Source: Runella slithyformis DSM 19594 (lineage in GTDB: Bacteria; Bacteroidota; Bacteroidia; Cytophagales; Spirosomataceae). From it: a stretch of 64,000 bases of DNA. Below the pieces are notes generated by a model. That model made no database searches. It had not been told where the DNA came from and worked only from the letters and a program-made list of their open reading frames with translations. The DNA lies in NCBI RefSeq assembly GCF_000218895.1, contig NC_015703.1, forward strand, positions 1,797,501 through 1,861,500, read 5' to 3'. The translations under genes and the position numbers were made by a program. This document shows positions 37,023-47,328 of the stretch, in pieces; the stretch's first letter is position 1; each line of letters starts with the position of its first letter.

Positions 37023-37280
37023 TTACGATAAATGCTTTTTAAGAATCGTTTCGATCATATCACCGCTCACATAAATAGGCTTATCGGTGACGGTAATTTT
37101 GAGTTTATTATTCTCTACCGAATACTCTCCCTTTACTTTGCTGATGCCGGCCGGAAGCGAAAAGGAGCCGGCGGTATCGTCGCCGGTCATGGTGCCGTTT
37201 CCGGATTCAATGGCGCGTTTCGCTTTTGCCAAAATTGTTTCGGGAGTTCCTTCAAACGGAATGTCAAAATTATGTGCCAT
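37023..37280 (-). CDS. Small conserved-type protein of unknown function
   Basis: 85 residues, beginning MAHNFDIPFEGTPETILAKA and ending IETILKKHLS. The middle is beta-rich (GSFSLPAGISKVKGEYSVEN, KLKITVTDKP). The layout, a helix then strands then a closing helix, recalls the polyhydroxyalkanoate-granule-associated (PHA_gran_rgn) family, but the match is weak. No signal peptide or membrane segment. It sits between a bidirectional terminator and a flavin reductase gene 42 bp upstream on the same strand. Confidence 0.6.
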   Translation of the reverse strand: MAHNFDIPFEGTPETILAKAKRAIESGNGTMTGDDTAGSFSLPAGISKVKGEYSVENNKLKITVTDKPIYVSGDMIETILKKHLS

Positions 37281-37322
37281 AGTTTTAATCGTTTAATCTG
37301 CGTGCCTGTTTAGTCCGCGAAG

Positions 37323-37847
37323 TTAAAAATTTACCAGTAATTCTGCCTGCTCACGAATCAATTGATTGATAAGGTCATCCTTGATTTCTCCCTCCATAAA
37401 ATTTTTCTTCATGAACGGAATTTTTACCCGTTGGGCCAGCACGTTCAAACCTAAGTAATGAAACACGTCAATTAAATGACTCAAAGCCAGGGCCGACCCC
37501 TGCACACCGTCCGAAATCCCTACCAAAGCGGCTTTTTTATGTTTCAACTCGCTGGGATAGCCCAACCCATCAATAAACACTTTTAACGCTCCGGGATACG
37601 AACCATTGTATTCAGGCACGATAAAAACAAATTTATCGGAATCTTTCATCATCCTGCGATACGCATTAAAAACTTCGTTTTTCCCGTTATTTTCGTACAA
37701 TGCCGTTCGTATAAAGTCGTCAGGAAGTTCTGCAATGTCCAAAATTTGACTTTCGGCATTGAATTCGGTCAACAACGTTTGATAAAACAATGCCACCTGT
37801 TTTGATTTGGAGTTACGCCGATTAGTACCGACTACGATTGTGATCAT
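37323..37847 (-). CDS. NADPH-dependent FMN reductase family protein
   Basis: A 174-residue flavodoxin-like oxidoreductase. The phosphate-binding loop VGTNRRNSKSKQVA lies at the N-terminus, and VPEYNGSYPGALKVFIDGLG is the family's flavin-contact signature. It probably reduces FMN, quinones or similar acceptors with NADPH in the cytoplasm. Length is typical. The small gene 37023-37280 is downstream and possibly co-transcribed. Confidence 0.87.
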   Translation of the reverse strand: MITIVVGTNRRNSKSKQVALFYQTLLTEFNAESQILDIAELPDDFIRTALYENNGKNEVFNAYRRMMKDSDKFVFIVPEYNGSYPGALKVFIDGLGYPSELKHKKAALVGISDGVQGSALALSHLIDVFHYLGLNVLAQRVKIPFMKKNFMEGEIKDDLINQLIREQAELLVNF

Positions 37848-38154
37848 TTTTGATTAAGAAATATTATATATCAGATAAAGGCCGGGCAACGCTAAATTGT
37901 TCAATAAAAACAAAAATCATCTTTGATTTTCCCCTATTTCCCTTGCTCGAAGGCCCGTCTTTTCCATCTTTCTATGAATCAAACGACGACCGTCGTTTCA
38001 TTGAATCCTGCATTGAAAAAAGTTTTATTCATTCGGTATCAGGCAATTTATTTTTTGGGCACTTTTTAGTTCAAAAAAATGGTTGACTATAAAATTTTCA
38101 GTTTCCTTCCAACCTTTCTTTAAACCTGTGCGTCATTAAAACATACCGGCATAC
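37848..38154. other. Intergenic region between divergent flavin reductase and ECF sigma genes
   Basis: 307 bp with a low-complexity AT-rich second half. A plus-strand open frame (37850-38086) has no recognisable motif and no homology pattern that I can see, so I do not call it. The promoters of both flanking genes must lie here; I found no exact TAnnTTTG element at a convincing distance. Confidence 0.5.
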
Positions 38155-38685
38155 ATGAAAGATGAACGAACGTTAGTTGAAGGGTGTCGAAATAAAGACC
38201 GCATAGCCCAGCGAACGCTATATGAGCGTTTTGCGGGGAGGATGTTTGCCGTTTGCCAACGCTACACGCGCAGCCGTTTTGAGGCCGAAGATGTTCTTCA
38301 GGAAGCGTTTATTAAGGTATTTTCCCAAATCCATACGTTCAGAAATGATTGCCCGTTGGAAGCATGGATTAAACGTGTGGTCATCAATACCGCCATTTCG
38401 TACCTGCGAAAAGAAAAAGCCTATTTAGATCAGGCTGATATTGATAATCACACCGAGGCTGTTGCAGAGAATGAAACCGCTTTGTCGGGCATTCAGTATC
38501 AGCAGCTGCTGTCGTTGGTGCGTGAGTTACCGCCCGGCTGTCAATCGGTGTTTAACCTGTACGCCATCGAAGGTTATCAACACAATGAAATTGCCGAAAT
38601 GCTGGGTATTTCGGAGGGCACGTCCAAATCGCAATATGCCCGGGCAAAACAGTTGCTGCAGGCAAAGATGTTGGAAAGTTTTTAA
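38155..38685 (+). CDS. ECF-type RNA polymerase sigma factor
   Basis: A 176-residue sigma-70 family protein with region 2 (RFEAEDVLQEAFIKVFSQIH, DNA melting and core binding) and region 4 (GYQHNEIAEMLGISEGTSKS, -35 recognition helix-turn-helix), joined by a short linker with no region 3. It directs transcription of an envelope-related regulon. The next gene, 18 bp downstream, encodes a membrane protein whose N-terminus may serve as its anti-sigma factor. Confidence 0.93.
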   Translation: MKDERTLVEGCRNKDRIAQRTLYERFAGRMFAVCQRYTRSRFEAEDVLQEAFIKVFSQIHTFRNDCPLEAWIKRVVINTAISYLRKEKAYLDQADIDNHTEAVAENETALSGIQYQQLLSLVRELPPGCQSVFNLYAIEGYQHNEIAEMLGISEGTSKSQYARAKQLLQAKMLESF

Positions 38686-38703
38686 TCGGTCTTAAATAAG
38701 AAA

Positions 38704-40275
38704 ATGGATACGTCGGAACAGACAAATTTTGAAGATAACTGGCGCAAAGCGTTTGACGACGCCTCAGACACGCCCCCCGATTCGGTGTGGGCGCGGATAG
38801 AGGATCGACTGGACGAAGAGGAGAGAGAGCGCGTCGTTGTGTTGCCGTTGTGGCAACGTTGGCAAAGTATGCAGTGGGCAGCGGCGGCTGGCGTAGCATT
38901 ATTGGCCGTTTCATTGGGCAGTTGGTGGTTAAGTCAACATTCCGGGGCAAAGTCATCGAGTGCACAAATGGCTAAAAAGGAAATCAAACTGCCTGATGCA
39001 ATTAACCGGAAAACGCCAACCCGGCAAAACGATCCTGCCTCTCCTGAAATCGCTTCTTCCAAACAAACTGAACAACCAACTATTGTACATAGAGAAGATA
39101 ACCAAGGTGCCGTAAATCATCCTCAAATCCCCTCCGGCTCGTTACTTAAAGATTCATTTACTTCGAAAAACAAAGCACGAAAAACCATTGCTTCGGCAAA
39201 ATTCCCGAAAGCACTTGCGGTAAATGAAGAAAACGTTGTTGCAAAAATGTCACCTGCCGCTAAAGCATCCGTTTTACAAACGGCAGAAGGCTCCACTTCA
39301 TCGCTCAAAGAGAACAGCCCAACGAACGATTTGATCACTAACCAATTGATTCTATCTACTCCAACGTTTACCTCTCCCTCAGCGGTACAAATCAATGCGC
39401 TTGAGGGGAAAGATCTCCGCCGTCTGTTGGGTTTATCCAAGAAGCAACCTTGGGTAGCCTACCAAGCTGCGGAAAATGAAGTCCATGCCCCTAAAAAGGT
39501 CCCGACCAAAGAATATTTTGCTTCGGTAGGGATCATGCCTGCCGGCTACAATGCAGGCGTGGCCATCGGTGGCAGCACCGCCGGACGGGCCTTTGCCCTA
39601 TCGGGGCAAAATGCATTGGCCAACACAACCAATTCTACCAATGCCGGCACCAACCGCTCGGCCCTCTCGTACGCGGTGCAGTGGCAGGGAGGATTGCAGC
39701 TGAACCAACGCTGGTCGATTGAAACGGGGGTTAATTATTTACAGGGAAATTCGATTTTTGAAGGGACGAACGGATTTAACGTCTACACCAACAGTTATGT
39801 CAACAACCTCGAAGCGGCCGTCAATCTAAGCAATAACCTTACAAAACAGTATGATTTTGTCGGGGCCGCGGCCGACAAATCTCAAATTCAATCCTTTGCC
39901 ACGAATCAAAACATTTCAAATTCGTACCAATATTTACAGGTACCTGTACAGGCAGGATTCGCGGTGATAAAACCCAAACGCAAGCTGTCGCTTTGGCTGT
40001 TGGGCGGACTGATCAACAATATTTTCTTGCGCAACAGTTTTGATTCAGGACAGGAACACACCGTTTCGATCAGCGGCCCGGACAATCCTTACAAAACATT
40101 GTCGCTTTCAGCAAGTACGGGAATGCGGGTTCAATACAAAATGAATAAGCGCTGGACAACGTTGATTTCAGGAAACTATCAACGCTCAATTGGCTCCAAT
40201 ACCCGTTCCAATGCACTTTTTGAGGCCAGACCTCAACTCTTCGGTGTAGGAGCCGGATTGCGGTACGGATTTTAA
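38704..40275 (+). CDS. ECF-partner membrane protein with C-terminal outer-membrane barrel-like domain
   Basis: A 523-residue protein. Residues 1-55 are acidic and cytoplasmic (NFEDNWRKAFDDASDTPPDS, then VWARIEDRLDEEERER), like short anti-sigma or sigma-binding regions. One membrane helix follows (about 58-77, WAAAAGVALLAVSLGSWWL). A long Ser/Thr/Lys-rich disordered stretch runs to about 235. The C-terminal 230 residues have the alternating pattern of an OMP beta-barrel (QWQGGLQLNQRWSIETGVNY, VPVQAGFAV, LFGVGAGLRYGF). The protein would have to span the periplasm. Its closeness to the sigma gene suggests it regulates it; this is inference. Confidence 0.7.
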   Translation: MDTSEQTNFEDNWRKAFDDASDTPPDSVWARIEDRLDEEERERVVVLPLWQRWQSMQWAAAAGVALLAVSLGSWWLSQHSGAKSSSAQMAKKEIKLPDAINRKTPTRQNDPASPEIASSKQTEQPTIVHREDNQGAVNHPQIPSGSLLKDSFTSKNKARKTIASAKFPKALAVNEENVVAKMSPAAKASVLQTAEGSTSSLKENSPTNDLITNQLILSTPTFTSPSAVQINALEGKDLRRLLGLSKKQPWVAYQAAENEVHAPKKVPTKEYFASVGIMPAGYNAGVAIGGSTAGRAFALSGQNALANTTNSTNAGTNRSALSYAVQWQGGLQLNQRWSIETGVNYLQGNSIFEGTNGFNVYTNSYVNNLEAAVNLSNNLTKQYDFVGAAADKSQIQSFATNQNISNSYQYLQVPVQAGFAVIKPKRKLSLWLLGGLINNIFLRNSFDSGQEHTVSISGPDNPYKTLSLSASTGMRVQYKMNKRWTTLISGNYQRSIGSNTRSNALFEARPQLFGVGAGLRYGF

Positions 40276-40302
40276 ACAGGCAGTCATTATCGGATCATTT
40301 CA

Positions 40303-41160
40303 CTACTGACTTTTTGCAAACTGAGCCAAAGTAATCGTTGGCTTTCCGAGTTCATCCCACGTGTTTTGGGCCTGAAAAGGCTCCGGATGTTCAATCATGG
40401 CTTTTACAACATGATAGCCGTAGCCTGCCTGTGCGTTGAACAAACCTGCCCATTTTAATACCCAAAGCGGCACCTTGGCTATTTTCAGCTTTGAGTGAGT
40501 TGTATTTTTAACATACACGTCGGCCCCTTCGTCTACGGTGAGCGCTTCGGGGCCCTGTACTGCGTAATCGCGGTTTTCAGAAGTAAGCTTGAGAAACGAT
40601 TGTGCCACCTGCCGCCCGTAATCATCGCCGGCGATCCAATAGTTCTTGACTTTGGGTGTGCCCGCCAGCAATACACGATTATTCCGGATCATCCGCCCCG
40701 GCAGGGTTTCCATAAAATTGGAAGGATAAAAAATTGTATACGGAATACCCGTTGCCTTGATGAGCGCAATCGCTTCGCGTTTCCAATCAAAAATCCACCA
40801 ACGAAATCCGTCATAGGCCTGAATGATAGACGACAAATAAGCAATGCGCTGAATCGGATAGTCGTGAATAACCGACAGGATGTTGCGGAGCCCATCGCGT
40901 TCGCCGATAAAATCAGTGGGTTTGGCGGTTTGTTCGAACGATAAACTTAGATAAACTCCATCTGCGCCTTCCAGCGAGCGGCGAATTGCATCTTTATCTT
41001 CCAGAGCGCCTTCAATCAGTTTTACGCTCGCAGGCAAGGTATCCTTTGCTTTTTCAGGATTCCTGACCAAGGTGGTGACTTCAAATCCGGCAGCCACCAA
41101 TGCCTGTACGACCGGTCGCCCTAACATACCCGTTGCTCCAAAAATTGTTATTTTTTTCAT
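40303..41160 (-). CDS. NmrA-like NAD(P)-binding protein
   Basis: About 285 residues with an N-terminal Rossmann motif (ITIFGATGMLGRPVVQAL) and a domain of the NmrA/atypical short-chain dehydrogenase type (DGVYLSLSFEQ, IAYLSSIIQAYDGF, TIFYPSNFMETLPG). It lacks the classic YxxxK catalytic pair in a clear form, so it may sense redox cofactors or act on an unknown substrate. I start at MKKITIFGATG (complement of 41158-41160) and not four codons upstream. It may be the last gene of a polyferredoxin-Crp-NmrA unit. Confidence 0.82.
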   Translation of the reverse strand: MKKITIFGATGMLGRPVVQALVAAGFEVTTLVRNPEKAKDTLPASVKLIEGALEDKDAIRRSLEGADGVYLSLSFEQTAKPTDFIGERDGLRNILSVIHDYPIQRIAYLSSIIQAYDGFRWWIFDWKREAIALIKATGIPYTIFYPSNFMETLPGRMIRNNRVLLAGTPKVKNYWIAGDDYGRQVAQSFLKLTSENRDYAVQGPEALTVDEGADVYVKNTTHSKLKIAKVPLWVLKWAGLFNAQAGYGYHVVKAMIEHPEPFQAQNTWDELGKPTITLAQFAKSQ

Positions 41161-41248
41161 AGATGAAATCATAAGATGAATAAAGCGACAAAATTCGTCA
41201 TTGCCTCTGACGATTTCATTGATTTAAGTCACAAAAGAGAGCGGCGGC

Positions 41249-41824
41249 TTATTTTCTTTTGCTTCTGATTCGGCTTAAGGTTTCGCGCGTAATACCCAGA
41301 TAGGTAGCGACGTGATAAAGCGGCACTCGTTCAAAAATACGGGGGCGTTCTTTCAATAGCTTCTCATACCGTTCTTCAGGAGTATCATACAAAAAAGAGC
41401 AAACTCGCTCATGATTAAGCACATATAGCCATTGACCGACTAAACGTGTAAAATGTTCAAACGAACGGTACTTATCACAAAGTGCTTCAAAATCGCGATG
41501 GTGCATTCGCCAAATGACCGTATTTTCCATCGCAATTATGTTCTCTCGGGAAGGTTTTTGGGTTACAAAACTGGCATAAGCGCATCCGGGGTTTCCGTCA
41601 AAGAAGAAATTATCGGTGATGTCTTCGCCATTGCGTTCAAAAAAGCGGCGTACCAAACCCTTTTCAATAAAATAAAGGTAATGCTCTATTTCACCGGCGC
41701 GTAAAATCCACTCATTTTTAGTGTATTCTTTGCGTTGCAGATGTGCGGCAATGTCCAATGCTTCTTCGTCGCTCATGACTGCAAAACGTTGAACATATTG
41801 ACGAATAAAATCAGGAGGATTCAC
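41249..41824 (-). CDS. Crp/Fnr family transcriptional regulator
   Basis: 191 residues with a cyclic-nucleotide-binding beta-roll (about 20-120) and a C-terminal helix-turn-helix ending in VATYLGITRETLSRIRSKRK. No Cys cluster like that of Fnr is present, so it probably senses a ligand and not oxygen through Fe-S. The start is GTG (complement of 41822-41824), four bases after the stop of the polyferredoxin gene, so the two are tightly coupled and the regulator may control redox genes. Confidence 0.88.
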   Translation of the reverse strand: MNPPDFIRQYVQRFAVMSDEEALDIAAHLQRKEYTKNEWILRAGEIEHYLYFIEKGLVRRFFERNGEDITDNFFFDGNPGCAYASFVTQKPSRENIIAMENTVIWRMHHRDFEALCDKYRSFEHFTRLVGQWLYVLNHERVCSFLYDTPEERYEKLLKERPRIFERVPLYHVATYLGITRETLSRIRSKRK

Positions 41825-41828
41825 AAGA

Positions 41829-43367
41829 TTAGGGTTTCATATCATTTCCCAACATCACCTCCGGGGCCACCATCACGCGCGTTCTTTCGGAAGCATTCTC
41901 CAAATTAAGTACTCCGCGCGGACAAACCGCCGAACAGATACCGCACCCCACGCATGAAGAGCGTACAATATCCTGTCCGCGCTGCGCATAAGCTCGCACG
42001 TCGATGCCCATTTCGCAATAGGTAGAGCAATTTCCGCAGGAGATACATTGCCCGCCGTTGGTCGTAATGCGAAAACGTGATTTTTTACGCTGCCAAAGTC
42101 CTAAATACGCGGCCAACGGACAGCCGAAACGACACCAAACGCGGTTGCCCATGAGCGGGTAAAAACCCGTTCCGACCACCCCCGCAAAAATACTTCCTAT
42201 CCAAAAGCCGTAGGCCGAGCGCACGCTGTAACTGTCGATAAACGCGACTTGTGCCGAACCTGTAAAATAGGTATACAGCACCATGACGGTCATGACAACG
42301 GCAAATACCAATACTCCGTGGACAATATAGCGCTCTATTTTCCAAGACTTTAATGACTTATCGGACAGCTGTCGGTAAGGATCACCGAGGGTTTCGGCCA
42401 GGCCTCCACAACCGCACACCCACGAGCAATACCAGCGTTTCCCGAAAAAATACGTCATAATCGGCACCCCGATCAGAAATAATAAAATGCCCCAAACCAG
42501 CATAAAAACCCCCAATCCACCGCTCTGAATCAGACTGTTGAGGTTATAATCGAAGAAAAAATCGTAATCAAGCGGCCAAATATTCTTGAAATCATAATAG
42601 GGCTTATTCAAACTTACCAGTATCTCCGGAATGATAAACGCCACCGCTGTCTGAAAAAACATCACCGACAACGTACGTACCTGCTGATAGCGACTGTGAC
42701 GATACTTGATGAGCATCCGAATGCCCATCACCGCTACGCAAATGGTGTACAAAAATCCGTACAAAAACCAACGGCTTGCCTGGCCGCCGTTGAGTGCTTT
42801 GCTCAACGGGTCCACGAGCAGGGTCCAATTGACGAGGTATTGCGGGAAATAATAAAGGACAATATAAAACCCGATCAGAAACGTACCTACTGTCCAACCG
42901 ATCCACCCCCGTGAGGTAGATGATTGTTGAAAAATACGGTCGTTCTTAATGCCGGGCAGGAGTCGCAATTCGGGCAATATGTAAAGCAATGCCCCTAGAA
43001 TGGCCAAGCCGAAAGTGAGGAAAAACCAACGAAAAGGATGTTGTTTCAGCGGTCCCTGCGCAGCCGCTTTGGTGATGGCAAAACTGTACTCATCATAAAT
43101 GACCTTATCCCACTGTTGAGCAGCCTTGTACTCAGCGTTAAGCCCGTTGAGCGTTTGGTCGAAGGCATAACTGAAGGCCCGGCCTGAAGAATACGTTTTG
43201 TTAAGCATTGGCTGCAACCGTATTCCCAAGGTAGATTGATGCTCTGGTTTCAGGCTTTTTTTCAGAATCTCAGGGGTAAGGATAAACGTATTCAGCGTCA
43301 GTGTATACAACCACAATCCGAAACCGATTAAAAATAAGCCTAAGCCGACACGAGACAGGATTTTCAT
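41829..43367 (-). CDS. Membrane-bound 4Fe-4S polyferredoxin (NapH/NosR/CcoG-like)
   Basis: About 512 residues. Several membrane helices (first at about 5-25 and then about 90-400) surround a CGCGG segment (WYCSWVCGCGGLAETLGD) typical of the 4Fe-4S NapH/NosR/CcoG group. Two ferredoxin-type clusters lie at the C-terminal end (CISCGNCSTYCEMGID and SCVGCGICSAVCPRG). It should pass electrons from quinol or other carriers to a periplasmic or membrane partner that is not in the window. I start at the ATG at 43365-43367 (MKILSRVGLG), not 33 codons earlier, where the extension has no family character. Confidence 0.85.
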   Translation of the reverse strand: MKILSRVGLGLFLIGFGLWLYTLTLNTFILTPEILKKSLKPEHQSTLGIRLQPMLNKTYSSGRAFSYAFDQTLNGLNAEYKAAQQWDKVIYDEYSFAITKAAAQGPLKQHPFRWFFLTFGLAILGALLYILPELRLLPGIKNDRIFQQSSTSRGWIGWTVGTFLIGFYIVLYYFPQYLVNWTLLVDPLSKALNGGQASRWFLYGFLYTICVAVMGIRMLIKYRHSRYQQVRTLSVMFFQTAVAFIIPEILVSLNKPYYDFKNIWPLDYDFFFDYNLNSLIQSGGLGVFMLVWGILLFLIGVPIMTYFFGKRWYCSWVCGCGGLAETLGDPYRQLSDKSLKSWKIERYIVHGVLVFAVVMTVMVLYTYFTGSAQVAFIDSYSVRSAYGFWIGSIFAGVVGTGFYPLMGNRVWCRFGCPLAAYLGLWQRKKSRFRITTNGGQCISCGNCSTYCEMGIDVRAYAQRGQDIVRSSCVGCGICSAVCPRGVLNLENASERTRVMVAPEVMLGNDMKP

Positions 43368-43426
43368 ACCAAAAGTAAGTTTTACGCACCCTAATATACT
43401 GTAAAAACCTGTAAAAAGATTCTGAC

Positions 43427-43461
43427 ATAAAAAAAGCGCAGAGCGTTTTGAGCCCTGCGCT
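43427..43461 (-). terminator. Intrinsic terminator after atpC
   Basis: Stem of 7 bp, AGCGCAG (43435-43441) with CTGCGCT (43455-43461), and on the minus strand a run of seven or eight T after the stem. It lies 22 bp beyond the atpC stop codon and separates it from the polyferredoxin gene. Confidence 0.85.
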
Positions 43462-43482
43462 GACAATATATTTCAAAAAATC

Positions 43483-43722
43483 TTACAGAATCGACTCTGC
43501 CAGTACGAGTACTTTGTTATTGAGTACTTCCACTACGCCGCCGTCTACCGTGAACGTTTCTTTGTGAGCCCCTTCAACGATGATAGCTCCCTGTCCGAGG
43601 GTACTTACCAGCGCAGAGTGGTTGTTCAACACCTGAAACTGTCCTTCTGTCCCCGGAAACGTAACGGCAGAAACTTCGCCGGAAAAGATTTTTTTGTCGG
43701 GAGTGATGATTTCTAAATTCAT
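43483..43722 (-). CDS. atpC: ATP synthase F1 subunit epsilon (short form)
   Basis: A 79-residue epsilon subunit, part of the rotating stalk of F1. The N-terminal beta-sandwich is complete (LEIITPDKKIFSGEVSAVTF, PGTEGQFQVLNNHSALVSTL, VDGGVVEVLNNKVLVLAE). The C-terminal two-helix inhibitory domain of E. coli epsilon (about 139 residues) is absent. The short form is common in Bacteroidota, so this is not a truncation by mutation. It follows atpD by 16 bp. Confidence 0.95.
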   Translation of the reverse strand: MNLEIITPDKKIFSGEVSAVTFPGTEGQFQVLNNHSALVSTLGQGAIIVEGAHKETFTVDGGVVEVLNNKVLVLAESIL

Positions 43723-43738
43723 ATCGAAAACGATTTAA

Positions 43739-45289
<1,551 letters not shown>

Positions 45290-45383
45290 TTATCCGTTAG
45301 AAGCCGTTTGTTACTTCGTCTTTTGCTTAACCTTTAACCAAAAGACCCGCCAACTGACCGGTAACTGTTTAAGTTTCAGGCCG

Positions 45384-45415
45384 CAAAATTAGTCGTTTGT
45401 TTTATCAAACCCAAA
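45384..45415 (-). promoter_or_regulatory. atpDC promoter
   Basis: Minus strand: TTTG (complement of 45412-45415), exactly 20 nt, TAATTTTG (complement of 45384-45391). This is an ideal match to the Bacteroidota consensus, fitting a highly expressed operon. The start site would be near 45377-45380, leaving a leader of about 118 nt. Confidence 0.8.
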
Positions 45416-45696
45416 ACCGTTTGACAGTATTTTGGATATTTTCTATAGAAATGCCATTATTTTTCACTTTTTCTTGTGCAAAAACGTGTTTTGCAAAATT
45501 TAAACCGGCGAAAATCGCCCCTGATTTTTAGATGAATTCTCCCTAAAGGTCGTTTAATAAGTGCATTTTTTAAATAGTGCCATTATTGTTCTCTGCGCTT
45601 TTTAAACCCGCACCCTTCCATCAGCACTTTTTACCATATACATATAACATGTAATATGAAAACCATAACCGGCACGCAGGAAAATAGGCAAAGAAA

Positions 45697-45715
45697 CCGG
45701 GGAAGATGGCCCCGG
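45697..45715 (-). terminator. Putative terminator of the histidine kinase gene
   Basis: CCGGGG (45697-45702) and CCCCGG (45710-45715) form a GC-rich 6-bp stem with a 7-nt loop, followed on the minus strand by TTTCTTTG. It lies 11 bp after the stop. Confidence 0.6.
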
Positions 45716-45725
45716 CAACGAGTAG

Positions 45726-46913
45726 CTATTGTTTCAAAATAATGCGAAAGGTCGTTCCTTTGCCTACTTCCGAATTTTTTACGAATAATTTACCTCCGTG
45801 GTACTCTTCAATGATTCGTTTGGCCAAGGTCAAACCCAAACCCCAGCCTCGTTTCTTGGTACTTATGCCCGGTTTAAATACTTTTTGCCAGTTTTTCCGT
45901 GAAATTCCTTTTCCGGTATCGCTGATATCAATGGCGATCTCCTGTTTATTCAATACAAAAATCCTGACCTTCAGCGCTCCTACGCCCGTCATGGCATCAA
46001 CGGCGTTTTTGCAGATATTTTCAATGACCCATTCAAACAGATTTCGGTTAATGTTCATTTGCCGTTCTTCCGGCAAATCATTCACAAAGGACACCTTTAC
46101 TTTGGTCGAAATGCGTCTTTTGAGATAATCCAAGAAGGTCGACACTACCTCCGACACATTTTCGTGTTTCATGGCGGGCGTTGAACCGATACTGGAAAAG
46201 CGCGTGGTGATCATTTCCAGCCGTTTTACATCTTTTTCGATCTCTCCTGTATACTCATCAGGATAGCGGTCCGGGTCCGTTCTGAAAAACTCCACCCAGC
46301 CCATCAGCGACGCAATGGGCGTGCCGAGTTGGTGGGCGGTTTCTTTCGCCAATCCTACCCAAACGCGATTCTGTTCGGCGGTTCGAGAGGCACTGAACAC
46401 CAGATACGCCAAAAATCCCAACACCAATAAACTCAACAACTGCACATACGGATAGTACCGCATTTGGACCAATAATGAAGAATCACTGAAATAAATATAC
46501 TGCTTCGTGCCGGCTACATCCACTTTAATGGGCGGGTATTCATCTTTCATTTCGGCAAAGGCTTCATTCAGCACCTTTTGTTTTTCTGCCGACTCGGGCG
46601 CAGGAATATCCAAGTTTGTACCATCGATAGGCACATTGTCTTCCCCTACCCAGATGGTCGGGATTCGACTTTGAAAGATATTGTCTTTCACGACCTCAAA
46701 TAAGAACGTATTATCTTCCGCATTCGAGTGATTGGCCGAATATTCGATCAATTGAGCGTACAATCTCAACTGTCGTTTCTCACGGGCATCTACATTTTCA
46801 ACAATATTGTAGGTATAGATAATGGAAGCGATGCCGATCAGGGCAAGGTTGATTCCGATAAATATTTGATAGAGATTTTTCTGACTGTATATGTCTATGG
46901 CCGGTAGCTTCAT
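45726..46913 (-). CDS. Membrane sensor histidine kinase
   Basis: About 395 residues. One N-terminal helix (about 16-36), a periplasmic sensor domain of about 120 residues with no named fold, and a second helix (about 160-180). The kinase core has the H-box ETAHQLGTPIASLMGW (phospho-His), N-box IENICKNAVDAM, and G-boxes DTGKGI and GWGLGLTLAKRI. No HAMP or receiver domain, and no response regulator gene is adjacent. I start at the ATG at 46911-46913 (MKLPAIDIY). Confidence 0.92.
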   Translation of the reverse strand: MKLPAIDIYSQKNLYQIFIGINLALIGIASIIYTYNIVENVDAREKRQLRLYAQLIEYSANHSNAEDNTFLFEVVKDNIFQSRIPTIWVGEDNVPIDGTNLDIPAPESAEKQKVLNEAFAEMKDEYPPIKVDVAGTKQYIYFSDSSLLVQMRYYPYVQLLSLLVLGFLAYLVFSASRTAEQNRVWVGLAKETAHQLGTPIASLMGWVEFFRTDPDRYPDEYTGEIEKDVKRLEMITTRFSSIGSTPAMKHENVSEVVSTFLDYLKRRISTKVKVSFVNDLPEERQMNINRNLFEWVIENICKNAVDAMTGVGALKVRIFVLNKQEIAIDISDTGKGISRKNWQKVFKPGISTKKRGWGLGLTLAKRIIEEYHGGKLFVKNSEVGKGTTFRIILKQ

Positions 46914-47328
46914 AATGTTAAATGACACGCAAAGAGGTTATATAAAAATACGTTAAAAATGGTTGGTCTGTTTGTCAGTGCTCTAATTATTGCTCAGAAA
47001 ACAGTACAGTTAAGAGAAGTTATTGGCCGCACGCCCCTAATTCTGCCAATACGCCGTACATACATTCAAACGATACGCTAAAATTTAAAGTACAGATACT
47101 CGTTAGATTACCCACCCCCCTTATGCTGCGCCTCTTTTTCCCAAAAATATGACTTTAATCATATTTTAAGCTTCCAAAGGTCATCTTCAATATTCATAAC
47201 TAACTGCATATTGCATAGGAATCGAATGTATTAATTTATAATAATTCTAAATTAATAACTAAGCGCATTTTAATTCTTTGAAAAAGGTTTTTGAGATAAC
47301 TTTGTGAACTTTTTGTTAGGCAAGTGAC
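46914..47328. other. Divergent intergenic region between the kinase and hemA
   Basis: 415 bp, AT-rich, with the hemA promoter near its right end. I see no gene, tRNA or structured RNA in the rest. Confidence 0.6.
47297..47304 (+). promoter_or_regulatory. -7 promoter element for hemA
   Basis: TAACTTTG matches TAnnTTTG. A TTTG at 47277-47280 is 16 nt upstream, shorter than the usual 19-21. The ATG follows 24 nt later. Confidence 0.6.

Noticed and set aside
37850-38086. 78-codon plus-strand frame before the ECF sigma gene
   Set aside because: Low-complexity, no motif, no promoter or ribosome site seen.
43370-43377. TACTTTTG on the minus strand just before the polyferredoxin ATG
   Set aside because: It ends two bases from the ATG, so a start site would fall inside the gene, and no -33 box is present. 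Probably chance.
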